Origin: Lethocerus indicus
Lineage: Eukaryota > Arthropoda > Insecta > Hemiptera > Belostomatidae
Reading direction: 5' to 3'
Assembly (NCBI GenBank): GCA_019843655.1
Contig: JACDQD010000004.1
Span: 32,685,872 to 32,749,871, forward strand
DNA length: 64,000 nucleotides
Every line of letters starts with the position of its first letter. Positions within the stretch are counted from its first letter, which is position 1. Under the pieces are notes generated by a model. That model was not told the origin of the DNA and did no database searches. It worked only from the letters and a program-made list of their open reading frames with translations. A program made the translations under genes and the position numbers. Shown here piece after piece: positions 48,040-60,184 of this stretch.

Positions 48040-50726
48040 AAGTGGCCACTTGCTTTTCAGCAAACCGACTACCGATTTCGACCGAGCGAAGTTACCGATA
48101 CACCGGCGGATACCAATTAAACAGAATGTTCGGGCACAGCAGGAAAAATAAATTATGCAACTGTGTAATCGAAACTTGGCTTTCGTATTCCGTTGCAGTG
48201 TTGTACTTGGGCCTAATTGGTAGGGACTTGCGGCCGGCCGGCCGATTCCATTGGGTTATGAGGACAAAGCGAAACGTGTATATTCGGCCAAATTGAATTC
48301 GGGATTTGCTGTACTCGCCGTATCAAATGTACCCGTCGCAGAATCGGTATTAACTGAAGGTGACCGGTGTCGAAGTTTCACTCGATTGAGTGAAATTATT
48401 GAGCCGATTTGTATAATGCATAGGGGGGATTTGAATAAACGCTGGAGGTCATTGTACGTGAAAAGGATTGCCCCTTTTATATGTCGAGATATAACGAGGA
48501 AACAGATTTTGGGTCCCTATTCGGTACGGGCCCTGATGATGATACAACCGGTGGTCGTTCCGAAACGTCTGAAAAGGGCAAAAACCCTTCCCTCGCGTAG
48601 CTCGCTCGGGTTGTTTCCAACACACAGGAAAAATCCTGGAATAGCAGGCTGATACTATATTTGTACCCTCTATAATAAGTACTAAATCAGTTAAAGTTGA
48701 TTTTCTTATAGTGAACAGAAAAACTTAGTCTAGGAACTAAGTTTTAGAATTGAAACAAAGGTATCAATATTGATAACAAGGAAAAAGCTCTTATTATCCG
48801 GTACCAGCTCGTTGAATAGTGTAACTAACTATCCTGTGTCTGACAGCCGAAACTTAGGTCTAACAATTTGACCATTACAATCCTCATATTAACTACACCA
48901 TTCAGACATCCAACCAACTCATGTACATGTTAATTACGGCTTACTGTCCGATATTAACCCAATATTAGCGGAGAGACGTAACCCGACCTGTGTTATGGGC
49001 CACAGAAAATCGTATTATTCCGGGCGAATCTGTGGTTAATATGGCGTTATTACATTTATATACATACAGTTGTTACAACTGAGCTTTTATTTGTTGTAAA
49101 CAACTCAAATACTTGTCCAGGTTTACTTGGAAAAGTTTACCCGATGAAAATTCGAGCCAAACAGAGAGAAAATTAGTTGAGAATTTGAGTCGAGAGCGAA
49201 ACTTTAAACCCGAAGAGAGAATTTATTTAAAAAACAACTCACAAAGTCAATTAATGTTACACTGAGTTAATAATTCACCGAGTTAAATCCGCGTAAAAAG
49301 CTGTAATAAACACTTTGGCTGTTTCCACGATGTAGTGGAATAAATTGGTTGAGAATTGAAGGTTTTAAAGAAGCAATCTCTAGAGACTTGTTGGCAATCA
49401 AGTGTGAATGAACTGAAAAAACCTCCAGCGGGAAATTTTTAATAGATAGCAGAATTGAATTGCGAGTAGTTTTCTCGAATTTTCCGAATGAAAATTCCGT
49501 AAAACCTTTTACTGACGAAACAACACCGAAACGGACAGCCGCTATTCTTAGCGGCTCGGAATCGATACAACTGCATAAATACTGCATGAGAGGTAGACCA
49601 TAAAATGTGACCGCCGACGGATGGACCGCACTGCGGGCGGAAACCGAAAAAGAAACTGAGAATAAAAATTTGATTGGGGTATGTTTTGGGAGGCGTGAAT
49701 TCTACCCCCCCCCTCCCCACACCCCCGACACCCCCTACAGACTGTCTCAGTGTGTTGACAGTTTGAAAGTGGAAACAAGTAGTAAGTAACGAGCGAGCCC
49801 TCAAAGGGCGGTCCCTGCCTCCGACCTTCCAATTTGGTACCGACGACGTTTCACGCCGAACTGAACCCTGCACAGACCACATCCACTTTCCACACTGACG
49901 CCTTACTGAAGCCAATCATCGTGAAACGCACAAACACCCCCTCCATCATAACGTGTTTACAACAACAACTAATTGCGCGATATTCATTCAATAAAAACGT
50001 TGGAAACGCAATAATGAATTTTCGGCGAAATATTTAAAGAACAACAGAGTAGTTTCAAAAAAGGCGTTATGTTTTCATCGCCTTGAACCAATTCCGAGGA
50101 TCTCCGCAAAGTTATTGACAAGTGATATAAGGGCGCTTTCAGTTTGAATTAGCTTAAGCACTGAGCGGTTTCAATCGAAACATTTCTGAAACAATTCAGT
50201 AATCCGTGATTCGAAGGTATTTATTTAGAAAGGGGATCAAAGTTAAATCGGAAAAGGAAATGGCCGCTCCGTTCGTCCAATAAACCCGAACCTAATAGCG
50301 ACCCCCCCCCGGGTAGGTCGCAGAAGGATACCCAAAGTTTCACGTTTTGATTCTCTTCTTTGAATCTCTGTTTCGTTCCAATCGATGATCCAATATTCCT
50401 TGTGTTTCACTGACTCGTACGAGGGCAATTGGCGAATTTAAATTCACATTACAATATCTATACTTTGGAATATGCCGTAAAATAGGGTACAAGGAGAATT
50501 CATGGAGGCGACTTGAACATCTTTTAAGTTTTATTGCCACAACTGTAAAATAGAATCGGCTGCATATAAGTTAAAGTAGTAATAGTACTAGGAGAACCTC
50601 CATAGCTTTCCCCCGTTTTTAAACTTTACTGTAATTTATTTACTTATGTTCAATTCACGTGGTCAATTTCTTTTCAGGCGTCTGCCGCCCGATCGATGAA
50701 ACAATCGGATTCGAGGGATTAACGGA
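48040..50726. other. Intergenic; no supported gene
   Basis: The + frame 48251..48652 (133 codons) and the - frame 49439..49915 (158 codons) show no motif. A GGCCGGCCGGCC palindrome lies near 48232. At about 48565, GGGCAAAAACCCTTCC resembles the module at 29085. Confidence 0.45.
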
Positions 50727-50795
50727 ACGCTACTGAAGATGGCGAGAAGCCGTGACCGACCAAAGAGCCAGACCAACGATCGGAGACGGATGATT
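50727..50795. repeat. Hairpin family, right-arm fragment
   Basis: An exact core, GCTACTGAAGATGGCGA, at 50729..50745, then a diverged arm (GAAGCCGTGACCGACC, AAGAGCCAGACCAACG). No left arm. Confidence 0.65.
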
Positions 50796-52640
50796 TCAAG
50801 TCCACGAACCAGGTATTTTATATACACCAAATAAATTAAAACGATTTAATTAGAAAATAAATTTCTATTAACCGACCAGTCGCCTTATTAATTATTAGGC
50901 ATAGACGGATAACGGTGTTGGTTTTATTGCATTTAAATTTTTATTGGAGTCGCGGTACGAAAGTTTATTGTTTCCGTCCCAACATTGTGTAGGATCACTT
51001 TGGTCAGGAATTCCGTGAAATTCCAGTGAAACTAAACTGCCAATACTTGGCAAAACTATTCAGTCCTGAACCCGCTTTCGCCCCTAACATGAACACCTTT
51101 TCGAAATCCTGATACTCGTAATATGAACTGGGGAAATCCTATACCTAATCGTATATTTAAAACTGAGGTTTTAATTCAGAGTCTATAATATTTCTAATAT
51201 TTCTTCTCATTTTACAATTAACTGGTGAAAAGAATAGTTCGTTCACGTCGGTACATATTAGTAATGTACGTAGTAAGGTCCTCAACTAACTTCATTCTTT
51301 ATTTTTCAATTTCGCTTTTATTCCCTATTCCGGGTTATGGGAAAAAATCTACGGGGAAGATTGTTACGTTTAAGGGATCGTATATTTCAATTAATACATC
51401 GAGAAAATTGGAACGGAGATCGGTGATGAAAAGACGAAATATTTAGAGTGTAAGACCTTTATACATGAATAAAGATGTAACGCCGCTCGGGGTTTTCATA
51501 TAGGGGATATTCAGACAAAAACCCCTCCGGGGATGTGCCTTAGGGCGTTCCCGGTCGGGGGGGGTTATGATTCGGGATTTAGGAGGGCGGCCTCCCAGCC
51601 ACTCTTTAGGAATTCTCTCATAAGGGGTTTACGACGGAGTGTCGTCCCACCCCTAAACCCCGTTTTCTTTACGGCCGGCCTTGTGACGGACAGACGTGAC
51701 CCTCATATGGGGGCTTAATTTCGGGACTTAGCTACGGCGGACCGCCGAGTACGGCCATATTTTCGGGGAATCGAAGTGAGGCGGCGGCGGTAAACCTGAA
51801 CGGCGGTTAGATTTCCCGAGTTTTCACGACCGCCCCCGTCCCCCCATCCACACTTCAAATCCTACCCCGACGTTTATTCCGGTTTCTGACGTAACGCTTT
51901 TGATTTGGGATAGAACGCCGCAAAATTCATTGCACCGTTACACAGCTTGAAACGTTATGGACTCTTCGGTTATGCATAAATCAGACCTCTCCCCTATTCA
52001 TATTTCCACTGGGCCCGCGTATCTATAAATTTCTAGACAATTTTTAGAACTCCTCTTCTGGCGTAAAATAACCTTACAGAAGAAAAAGTACAGTACTATC
52101 TTGTTGAGTATCTTATACCAAACAGCATTAAATATATAGGATAAGGAATTTTGAAACCTCGATTCGTGAACCTTTAACGTCCGATAGGATTTTTCCTGTT
52201 TTTAGGAAACCACCCGAGCGGCCCCCGTCGGTAGGGTTTTCATCCCTTACTTCCGTTCTTAAGGAAACTTTAGTAAACATTTATTTCATTCTGAAATTAA
52301 AATTTATTATTTCAATTCGGTCATTTTAAATAGGCGAGATGATTAAACTATCCCTTTCAAGGGACGGACGCGAATTGGAAAATGGGTGAATGATTAAGCG
52401 GCGGGGCATTTCCTAGAAGGGAAGGCGTCTAATTAGACCCGGGGGCAGAGCAAAGTTTTTAATCTCCGGGGGGGTTTTAAGTTCTGAGGGATGGCAGCAG
52501 GATGTGCGAGTTCAACAAGTGGATTGGGGCGACAAAGTAGGGGTGGCGGGTGCATGACTTTTCTCCTTTTTTTTAAAGGGCAGCGGTTAAATTATTTGCA
52601 AACGGGGTGTACGAGTCGTAATTTCTGTTGGAAATTCCCT
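50796..52640. other. Intergenic; no supported gene
   Basis: A G/C-rich block at 51480..51870 has several short frames without motif. Near 52185..52225, TTTTTAGGAAACCACCCGAG recurs at about 61125..61150, just beyond jockey fragment G. Confidence 0.45.
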
Positions 52641-52852
52641 ACATAGGGATCTAAGAATAAGAAAAGCAGTGCTACTAAGGAAGTTACTTTTTAGTTTTAA
52701 GTTAAGATTGAAGGGAATAATGTATAGAGCCAAGGCCATAGATTTATTAAAGTGTTTATTTTCTTAAACATAAGGTTGTTAAACTGCTAGAAAAAATGTT
52801 GGGAACAAAGCTAAATAAATACAGAGAGAGAGTTCCTTAATTTAAATTAATA
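52641..52852. repeat. Spaced direct repeat, copy 1
   Basis: Matches 53383..53602 in the same orientation. Landmarks are AGGGATCTAAGAA, TTTAAGTTAAGATTGAA, TTTTCTTAAACATAAG and GGAACAAAGCTA. Copies differ by scattered changes and small gaps. Confidence 0.8.
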
Positions 52853-53382
52853 ATGAAAACCCTCCTTCTTCCGCTTCCGTATACATCTCTCCCTTTCTCT
52901 CTCACCCTCTCCCACGGTTCCTCTGCTATTCACCGTGTTTATTTATCTTGTTTTCACCATTTTTCTACCGTGTACTCAACCTTTCCATTCTCTTCCTGTT
53001 CTTTAACAACCTGTTTACGTACCCGAGGCTCATCCCCTCGAGTTTCCCTTTCGGGTAAAGTGTTATTTATTTTCTACTTCCCGGTCAACTTCACGTCGTC
53101 CTCTACCCTGTTTTCGGGTTCGGACTAAAATAGACGAGTAAGGGCGGGCCTTCTCAGTATAATATTCTTGCAATCAGTTGCAGTTGTGTTTCCCGTCCCA
53201 TACCAGCTTCTACACTATAGTAGCATAATATTGTGCTCTTCCCACAATATAATGCGCTCCTACCGGATAATCTCTTATTTTGATGAGTACCGAAAACACA
53301 TTCTGAATGAAGGGCGATACATATAGCCATTTCTCGAAACTTTACATCCGCTTAGATCCTGGAAGAAATGCTACCTAAGTCA
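52853..53382. other. Spacer between the direct repeats
   Basis: The first half is C/T-rich on the + strand and gives an open frame at 52853..53128 (91 codons) rich in Ser, Phe and Leu. It starts with a hydrophobic stretch, but composition alone explains it. No gene is called. Confidence 0.4.
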
Positions 53383-53602
53383 GTATATAGGGATCTAAGA
53401 AGACGAAAATTTAAAGCGGCAGCAGTAGTCCTACTAGTAAAGCTACTAGCTTAGGTTTAAGTTAAGATTGAAAGGAATAATGCGTCGAGCCTTATTCATA
53501 GATTTATTACAGGGTTTATTTTCTTAAACATAAGTTTGTTAAACTACTAAAAAAAATGTTCGGAACAAAGCTACATAAATACAGAGTCCTTAATTTAAAC
53601 TT
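53383..53602. repeat. Spaced direct repeat, copy 2
   Basis: Partner of 52641..52852, 742 bases downstream. The right end leads into a possible short exon-like sequence (ATG at 53607, GTAAGT at 53635), which is not called. Confidence 0.8.
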
Positions 53603-56600
53603 GATTATGGATCAAAATATGCCCTTATCAACTTGGTAAGTTCGTATTTAGAAAGTCTAATTTGCCTGTTCCTCTGGAAACCGAACCCCCCCCCTCTGGG
53701 CTCTCATTAAAATATGTTATAATTTAAGTACAACTGTGATATTCCGGCTTCTAAGTATCCGATTTATGTTTCTCGTAATATCCACCGACATCGCGACAGT
53801 AAATTCAGTGAGGTCGCCAACCGCAAAGAGTAAATTTTTTAAGGTACGACATGATTCGGGACAGCTTTATGAAATGAGCATTAAATTTTATCTCCGTCAT
53901 TGTGTAAAATACGGGGGTTGAGGGGGGGGCGTTTCGGCGCAGTTATTGCAGCGGAAATTGCATAAAAGGGAATCGCGGCGGGACAAAGAAAAAAAAGAAA
54001 GCGTAAAGGGACATAAAAGGAGAACACCTGCCCGTTTCGCGAATTGAGTGTCGGAGTAAAAAAGAAATATGTAAAGGGGCAGAAAAGAAGAAGTGAATCC
54101 TGATTATTCTCAAAAGAGGAAAATGAAGCGCTTTATTAGCGCCGGGGCCTTTTGATACCGTTTTTCCACCCCTTCCCCGGGAATTTTAAAAGGTTGTTAC
54201 AGCGTAATGTAATTTCAACAAGGACAAACAGGTAAGGCCTTCCGAGGGCCACGAGTAAATTACCCCGAGGTAGGTAACAGGAAAGACCGGTTAATTAGGT
54301 AATTTTATTATTTTCGGCGCGATGATTATAATTTTTCATTTTTTTTTTGTTTTTCCAGTCGCCGGCCTAAGAGTGCCCGGCCGGTTGAAACGGAATTTTT
54401 AAAGAGCAAAATACCTTTTACGGAAGTTTCGGTTAACTTAACCTATCAGTTAAAATTGAAAATTCATTTAAAACTTAAAAAGGTAGACTAGTCTAATTGA
54501 AATTAATTTGATTGATGTAAAACAAGCTGTAGATAAGATTTGCTACATGATCTCAATTGCTACATGAGGTACCCCAATAATAGTGTATCGATAGATTATG
54601 ATGTCCTGCCGCGGTACCAAAGTAAAAAAAACGGTATAACAAAAATTTGTTGATTTTGACAGAAATCCAGAACACAATCACTAATATACATTCTCCATGT
54701 AGCAGAGAAGAAAAAACACTTGCACACCATTTTTCGAAAATGACTACCTGGAAATTTATACATTGCATATGTCTTGTTTATTTTAGTTCACTGTATTATT
54801 TTTCTGTACGTAAATATTGTTCGTCTGGTATTAACCAAATTGGTTAATTTGAATATTCCAATATTTTTTACTTGCCGTGCCAGAAACACTTGGAACAACA
54901 CGCTATCCTAAACGATGTGTAGAAAACTGGTTCAATTTGTCAATTCGGCCAAGAATTTTTATCTATAATAATGTTCGATAAAATTTTTTCGGTTAATTGC
55001 AATTTGATATCGGCATGGGGGTGATGCGTAAGGGCTGGAATTTTTATGAGGGTCGTGAATCTCAAGCTTAACGGGAGGGAGGCCTTGGGGGATTTTAATT
55101 GAAATAAAACTATAACTGCTTCAGCTTAACGTCTCAATAAAAAAAACGCTTCGGAAGCATTAAAGAAAATATACGAATATTAAGCGAAAACTGTTGACAT
55201 AACCTCGATCGATATCATAAATCGTGAGGTCAGCCAAATAAACATTTCCATTTTAAATTTGGTACATCGATTGTCTCAATTCGTGATACAATCCGCAAAT
55301 GTCACGCAAACTATTGAAAACAGAGTAAATACGAGATGCCCAGTAACTAAAACAAACCTGTATAATACCTGAACAAATATTTATTTGGCTAGCACTGAAA
55401 CACTAAAACAATATAGGTAGTGATTATGTTGTCCGACCGCGAAACAACTATCGTAATTTTATTTCACGGTATTATTCACCATATAATAGACAGTAAAGTT
55501 AATTTCTTGAACCCGTAAAATTCGTATTTTAGGGCAAAATCGATATTTGTAACGAAAGATTGACACACGATAGTCCCTTTCGGAGAAGGCGTATATTTCG
55601 GGGAATCGTAAATTAAAACCTAATTACTCTTAGAATAAAGGCGGCTTGATCTTTAATTATAAAGACGAGTTTATTCAAGGTTTACTTGTACTGTTTTCAT
55701 TAAAGAAGTTTTTAATTCTCCCGAACCCTTTGATAGTATTACAGATTTTTAAACCTTTAGTTTTATCGTCCCTCTGTCTACACCGATTCGAAAGGTAGAT
55801 GTGTCTTAATAAAAATTTTATTCGTGTAAAACATACTGAAAATTAAATTGTATATTTTCGATACGAGTTAGATTATTCCATTACAAATTATTATGTCCCA
55901 CCTCAGTTAACAGTTAGTCCAGTATAACAGAGAATACGTTGTACGGACTTTACCTGAGGGGCATTATCCTAGATTTTTACAGATTTAGGTATTATTTCTA
56001 CAATAATAAAAATGAATTAAATTTCAATTCGATTTGAATTTAAATCATACGACTACTGAAAACTACCGGAGTACTAATCCTATTTAAAATTCGTGTTTAC
56101 GTTCGAACAATAAGCCTGTATTCTGTAAGCTCGGAACACCGGCCGGTGTTTAACACGACGGATAACATCGTTACCGAACTTGTAATCCAAATACCGGCAC
56201 AGATAAGTCGGGCTTTTGTGATACTTAACTCGTCTACACGACAGAAAATCGCCCTACAACATCTAGATCAATTGCTCAGAGTCTGCAGTACGTAAACTTG
56301 GACGAGCTTCTCAGCCGAATGAAGTTGTCCTTTCTAAAATCCGATACGTCATTCTATAGATTCTATAGATTCAAGTCATACTGTTCGGGATTTTTTCTGT
56401 GTTCGGTTTTTTTTTTCAAAATTATTTGAATGTAAATTTCGTGGTCCCAGCTGTGACACAGTTTAGAACTTCAATCGACTAACTCGGGCAACTAGTAGGA
56501 AATACAAGATTTCTATTTCAAGATTCACATACTTATAAGTAATTTCAGATAATTTTCGATTTCTGGCCGCTGAAACCTTCGCTAATTATTAATCATACTA

Positions 56601-57458
56601 GTTTAAACAAGTGATCCTTTTGAGATGCTCAATAGACAGTTATAAATAAGGCGTGATTCCGGATATTACCCCCTGATATGAAAAGAATAGGAGTAAAAAA
56701 AAAATAAAGCGTGGGATTTAAAGATGAGTGGGATACGCCTGTTGGACGTCGGACAAATGGCCGATTTGGAATTCAAATGGGGGGGGGCCGGGGGCGGAAA
56801 TTCGTCCGCTTATGAGCGCTCGTTTTTCAATCGTTCAATCGTACCCGGCCTCCCCCTCGATATTGTCCCGATCGTATTATATTTCCGCTCACTGTTAAAG
56901 CATTTTCACGAGGAATAACACGAATCGTAATCCTTTTTGCACTGTCCAACATTCGACACAAAACATGCTATGCGAACCAACTATACTTATAAACTTGATA
57001 TTGCAGGGTAATTTAGTAAAGCGGCATTAAAGTTAGTTATTAAAACGTAAGAACTGCTCAAAGTTCTTAATACTAACCGATCTTACTTTTCTGTATTGCG
57101 GGCGTGTATTAGTAGCGCCGTTCTCAATCTTCAACAGTACATATTCTTCAGTTTACTTGATGTACTTTGAAATAATTATTATTTGGCAATTTTAAACTTT
57201 GATGTCTTCTCGTTTTGCCTGATAGGTCTACCTTTAGACGGTTATCTAATTTTTTACAAATAGTAGCGATTGAAATATTTTTCAATAGCCTCGAATTGAA
57301 TAAATGTAATAAGCTCTGTGGACGTCAGAAAACTCCTAGAATGCGCCTAATAGCTAAATAGGAGAGCACACGGAAATCAAACGCACATTAGATTTTTAGT
57401 ATTTTTAATAAATTACCCAGAAGAAAATTAACAGAAACTGTCGCTTAATATAGTTCAT
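53603..57458. other. Intergenic; no supported gene
   Basis: AT-rich, with a purine-rich stretch at 53985..54090. Only short open frames are present, none with a motif. No mobile element was recognised. Confidence 0.5.
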
Positions 57459-57787
57459 GAAGTTTAATATACCTGTTTTGTGATCTGCGAGGGGTTGGAA
57501 TACCGTAGGTTCGCGGTGTTTCTGTCTCCTCTCGCCGGTTTGGTCTTTCGCTAGACCGGTTTCGGCCGCTCGCCATCTTCAGTAGCGGTTTTAGTCACTG
57601 TTGGCATCCTCACTTCACTGTCACTTTCGCTTGTACCGTGGTGTTTGTGTCACCAACACACAAAGTGCCGGTACAAGTGGGCAGTGACAGTGGGCAGTGA
57701 GGATGCCGACAGTGACTAACAGCGCTACTGAAGATGGCGAGCGGCCGAAACCGGTCTGGCAAAAGACCAAACCGGCGAGAGGAGACA
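57459..57787 (-). mobile_element. Hairpin (foldback) family, copy 6, with tail
   Basis: The tail end TATACCTGTTTTGTGATCTG starts at 57468. The left arm includes TCGCCATCTTCAGTAGC. The loop contains GGTGTTTGTGTCACCAACAC, a mini hairpin of its own. The right arm has the core GCTACTGAAGATGGCGA at about 57723..57739 and stops early at GGAGACA (57787), about 30 bases short of the other copies. GTTCATGAA flanks both sides (57453..57461 and 57790..57798), so the truncated end is a real element boundary. Confidence 0.88.
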
Positions 57788-58821
57788 TTGTTCATGAAAT
57801 AAAAGAATTGGAAGCGGGATGTTGAAAGGGGTAAGAGAAAACAGCCCCCGTAACGTTGGTAAGGGCGGACCATTAATAAACACGCGATGAATATATATAC
57901 CACCCCCCACGAGGCAAAACAGGACGTCGTTCCAAATGGAAGAAATAACAGCGCCGGCTCGGCGAATAATGACGATGACGGATTATACAATAAATCACGA
58001 ATCATCAACAGAAAACGTCTGTTTGCGAAGGAAGCGCTAACTGGGGTGGGGTTTGGGGAATGGAGAAGAATAATGGGAGACGGTATTGCCCGTAATCTGG
58101 AGGTGGCCGGGAGGAACCTTTTTGTTTTGTTGTTCCCGTGCAAAGTTTCCCCCTTTCCCAAGTTGGGCTCGACAAAGTTTTCATCGTTCTATTCCACACT
58201 TTGAATATCCGGCAGATGCGGCCATTAATAACGTCACACGGTCCGGCTTTCAGTGGAACCGATTCACTTTCATTACAGTGTAAAACATAACTCACACCGA
58301 AGACACATTCAACGTAAATAAATAAATATAATATTGCCGTAATTTTGATACAATTTTCTATCCGAAAACTCGAACAGTTATTACAATTCTTATACACAAG
58401 ACAGCGCTCGCCTGATATACAAATTTCTATCCAACTAATAGATTCCTGTACTGAAATATTGACATTATTAATTTTATACAAGTTATCAAATGACAAAAGG
58501 AACTCTATTCAAGCAGAGAAAAGGATACGTTCTCGGAAATTCGCCTTTTATCTTCAATATCGGTGGGTCCTATCAAAGGGGGTATTATAACGGTCCGCCT
58601 CCGTGTCCCTATTGTATTTTATTATATATCAAAAGATACGTGAATAAATTACAGTCCTGGACGTCCGAAGCGTATTTCTGTAATTAAACTATTCATTGAG
58701 TCATTTCTTGATTTATATACGAAATTAAATCCAGGCTACTATAAATTGTAATATGTTTTTAAATTAATTTTTGTAAATCTGGTAATTTTTAAACAAAGTA
58801 TAATTCCCAAATCAGTTATTC
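57788..58821. other. Spacer between hairpin copies 6 and 7
   Basis: Overlapping frames on both strands (57610..58161 and 58005..58496 on -, 57887..58204 on +) contain hairpin-arm sequence or lack motifs. No gene is called. Confidence 0.45.
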
Positions 58822-58833
58822 TATTATGTATAA
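58822..58833. repeat. Target duplication of hairpin copy 7, left
   Basis: TATTATGTATAA, exact match to 59140..59151. Confidence 0.85.
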
Positions 58834-59139
58834 TATACCTGTTTTGTGGTCTGCGGGGGGTTGGAATACCGTAGGTTCGTAGTGTTTCTGTCTCCTCTCG
58901 CCGGTTTGGTCTTTCGCTAGACCGGTTTCGGCCGCTCGCCATCTTCAGTAGCGGTGTCAGTCACTGTCGGCACTTTGGATGTTTTTCAGAGGCATCCTCA
59001 CTGCACTTGAGTACAAGTGAAAGTGACAGTGGGCAGTGAGGAAGCCCCCGGAAAAACATCCAAAGTGCCAACTGTGACTAACAAACACCGCTACTGAAGA
59101 TGCGGCGAGTAGCCGCGCAGAAACACCACGAACCCACGG
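58834..59139 (-). mobile_element. Hairpin (foldback) family, copy 7, with tail and TSD
   Basis: The best-preserved boundary pair: it starts TATACCTGTTTTGTGGTCTG and ends CACCACGAACCCACGG, with an exact 12-bp duplication outside. The left arm carries the inverse core TCGCCATCTTCAGTAGC. The right core is slightly changed (GCTACTGAAGATGCGGCGA), and the right arm has a deletion that removes the GACCAAACCGGCG part. The loop pairs GGCATCCTCACTGC with GCAGTGAGGAAGCC. Confidence 0.9.
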
Positions 59140-59151
59140 TATTATGTATAA

Positions 59152-59635
59152 GTTTTATACTTCTATCGACTTGATCGTTAGTCCCACAGTCCCAATCCAA
59201 ATCACGCACTATATTCTATCTATTCCGACCGTTCTATCATCTAGAACTATTCCAGGCCGTCATTACATTAAAATTACAGACCGATTGTCGGGGAATAATT
59301 ATTGTACGGTGAAACGACGCGTAATTATCCTCGCCGTAATGCAACGCCGATCGAGCATAATGTCGTACGATTATATATGTATATATTGGCGCCGATAGGC
59401 GAACTTCAGTGGATTCGCAATAAATACGTGTAATTAGAAAACAATTTGGCCGAGTGGAAAGGTCTACAGTGGAGCCGGTGGAATACATAAACGGAACGCA
59501 TTAGGGCCGCCGGTAATCGTGATAATGACGGTTCGCCACCAATGATAAGAAGGCCCTGACAACTGAGGTTAACCGAATGCGATAATTCTGGGCTTGCGAT
59601 CGATATTCCAATTCGTATAGAAAGCTAATCCACGC
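59152..59635. other. Spacer, no gene seen
   Basis: Two mutually overlapping frames (59144..59398 on +, 59237..59488 on -) lack motifs. Confidence 0.45.
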
Positions 59636-59648
59636 ACGTGTCTTAGGA
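59636..59648. repeat. Target duplication of jockey F, left
   Basis: ACGTGTCTTAGGA, identical to 60185..60197 directly after the poly(A) of the element. Confidence 0.85.
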
Positions 59649-60184
59649 TCCCTATACCCGACTGAAAAGAACAGATTTGCACTGTTGAGACCTGTTTTGA
59701 AAAGAACATCAAAACTTACTATATTCAACAAACTGACAATATATAAAGCCATACTAAAACCGACACGGACATACGGAATAGAACTATGGGGTTCCGCCAA
59801 GAAATCCGACATCGCTCGCGTCCAAACATTCCAGTCAAAAGTCCTTCCAGTACCATCCCCGTAGGTATGTTTCTAACCGAACAATCCATAATGACCTCAA
59901 CATACACCGACAGGCAAAATCACGCTTCCTTAAATTCCATTCCCGCCTCTCTCCAACATCCAAATCCACTCTCGTTCAGTCCCTTTCCTCTTCTACCCAC
60001 CCATTATCCCCCCCCCCCGCCTCGGCTTAAACGCCACCGGCCCAGAGACTTTCTGTAGGCCGGATACAGGTCAAAAGTACCATCACTGGATGGCGTCTTT
60101 ATCGAGCGAAACAAGTCAAACAAACCGCCACTGTACCTATAACTAGCATATAGTTGATTGTACAATAAATAAAGTTTAAAAAAA
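59649..60184 (+). mobile_element. Jockey-like retrotransposon fragment F, 536 bp, with TSD
   Basis: Starts TCCCTATACCCGACTG at the common breakpoint and ends in AATAAATAAAG plus an A run. The first 60 or so codons are still open: LLRPVLKRTSKLTIFNKLTI, YGIELWGSAKKSDIARVQTF and QSKVL, the C-terminal part of a jockey-type reverse transcriptase. The RTILNAPPG segment is then deleted, and the frame is lost before IPTV-like sequence. The exact 13-bp flanking duplication shows that the shortened form itself was inserted here. Confidence 0.92.

Noticed and set aside
48251..48652. 133-codon + frame starting MGYEDKAKRV
   Set aside because: It is the most protein-like of the orphan frames by composition, but it has no motif, no splice signals matched to partners, and no conserved context.
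49439..49915. 158-codon - frame with a Gly-rich middle
   Set aside because: The Gly/Val run comes from a C-rich tract, and a second - frame is open in parallel.
53607..53634. ATG with a short frame up to a GTAAGT donor
   Set aside because: Only nine codons, directly after a repeat copy, and no downstream exon was found.
7598..59139. Regularly recurring arms read as a CRISPR-like or tandem array
   Set aside because: The copies are dispersed over 55 kb in both orientations, with inverted arms and target duplications. They are mobile hairpins in eukaryotic DNA.
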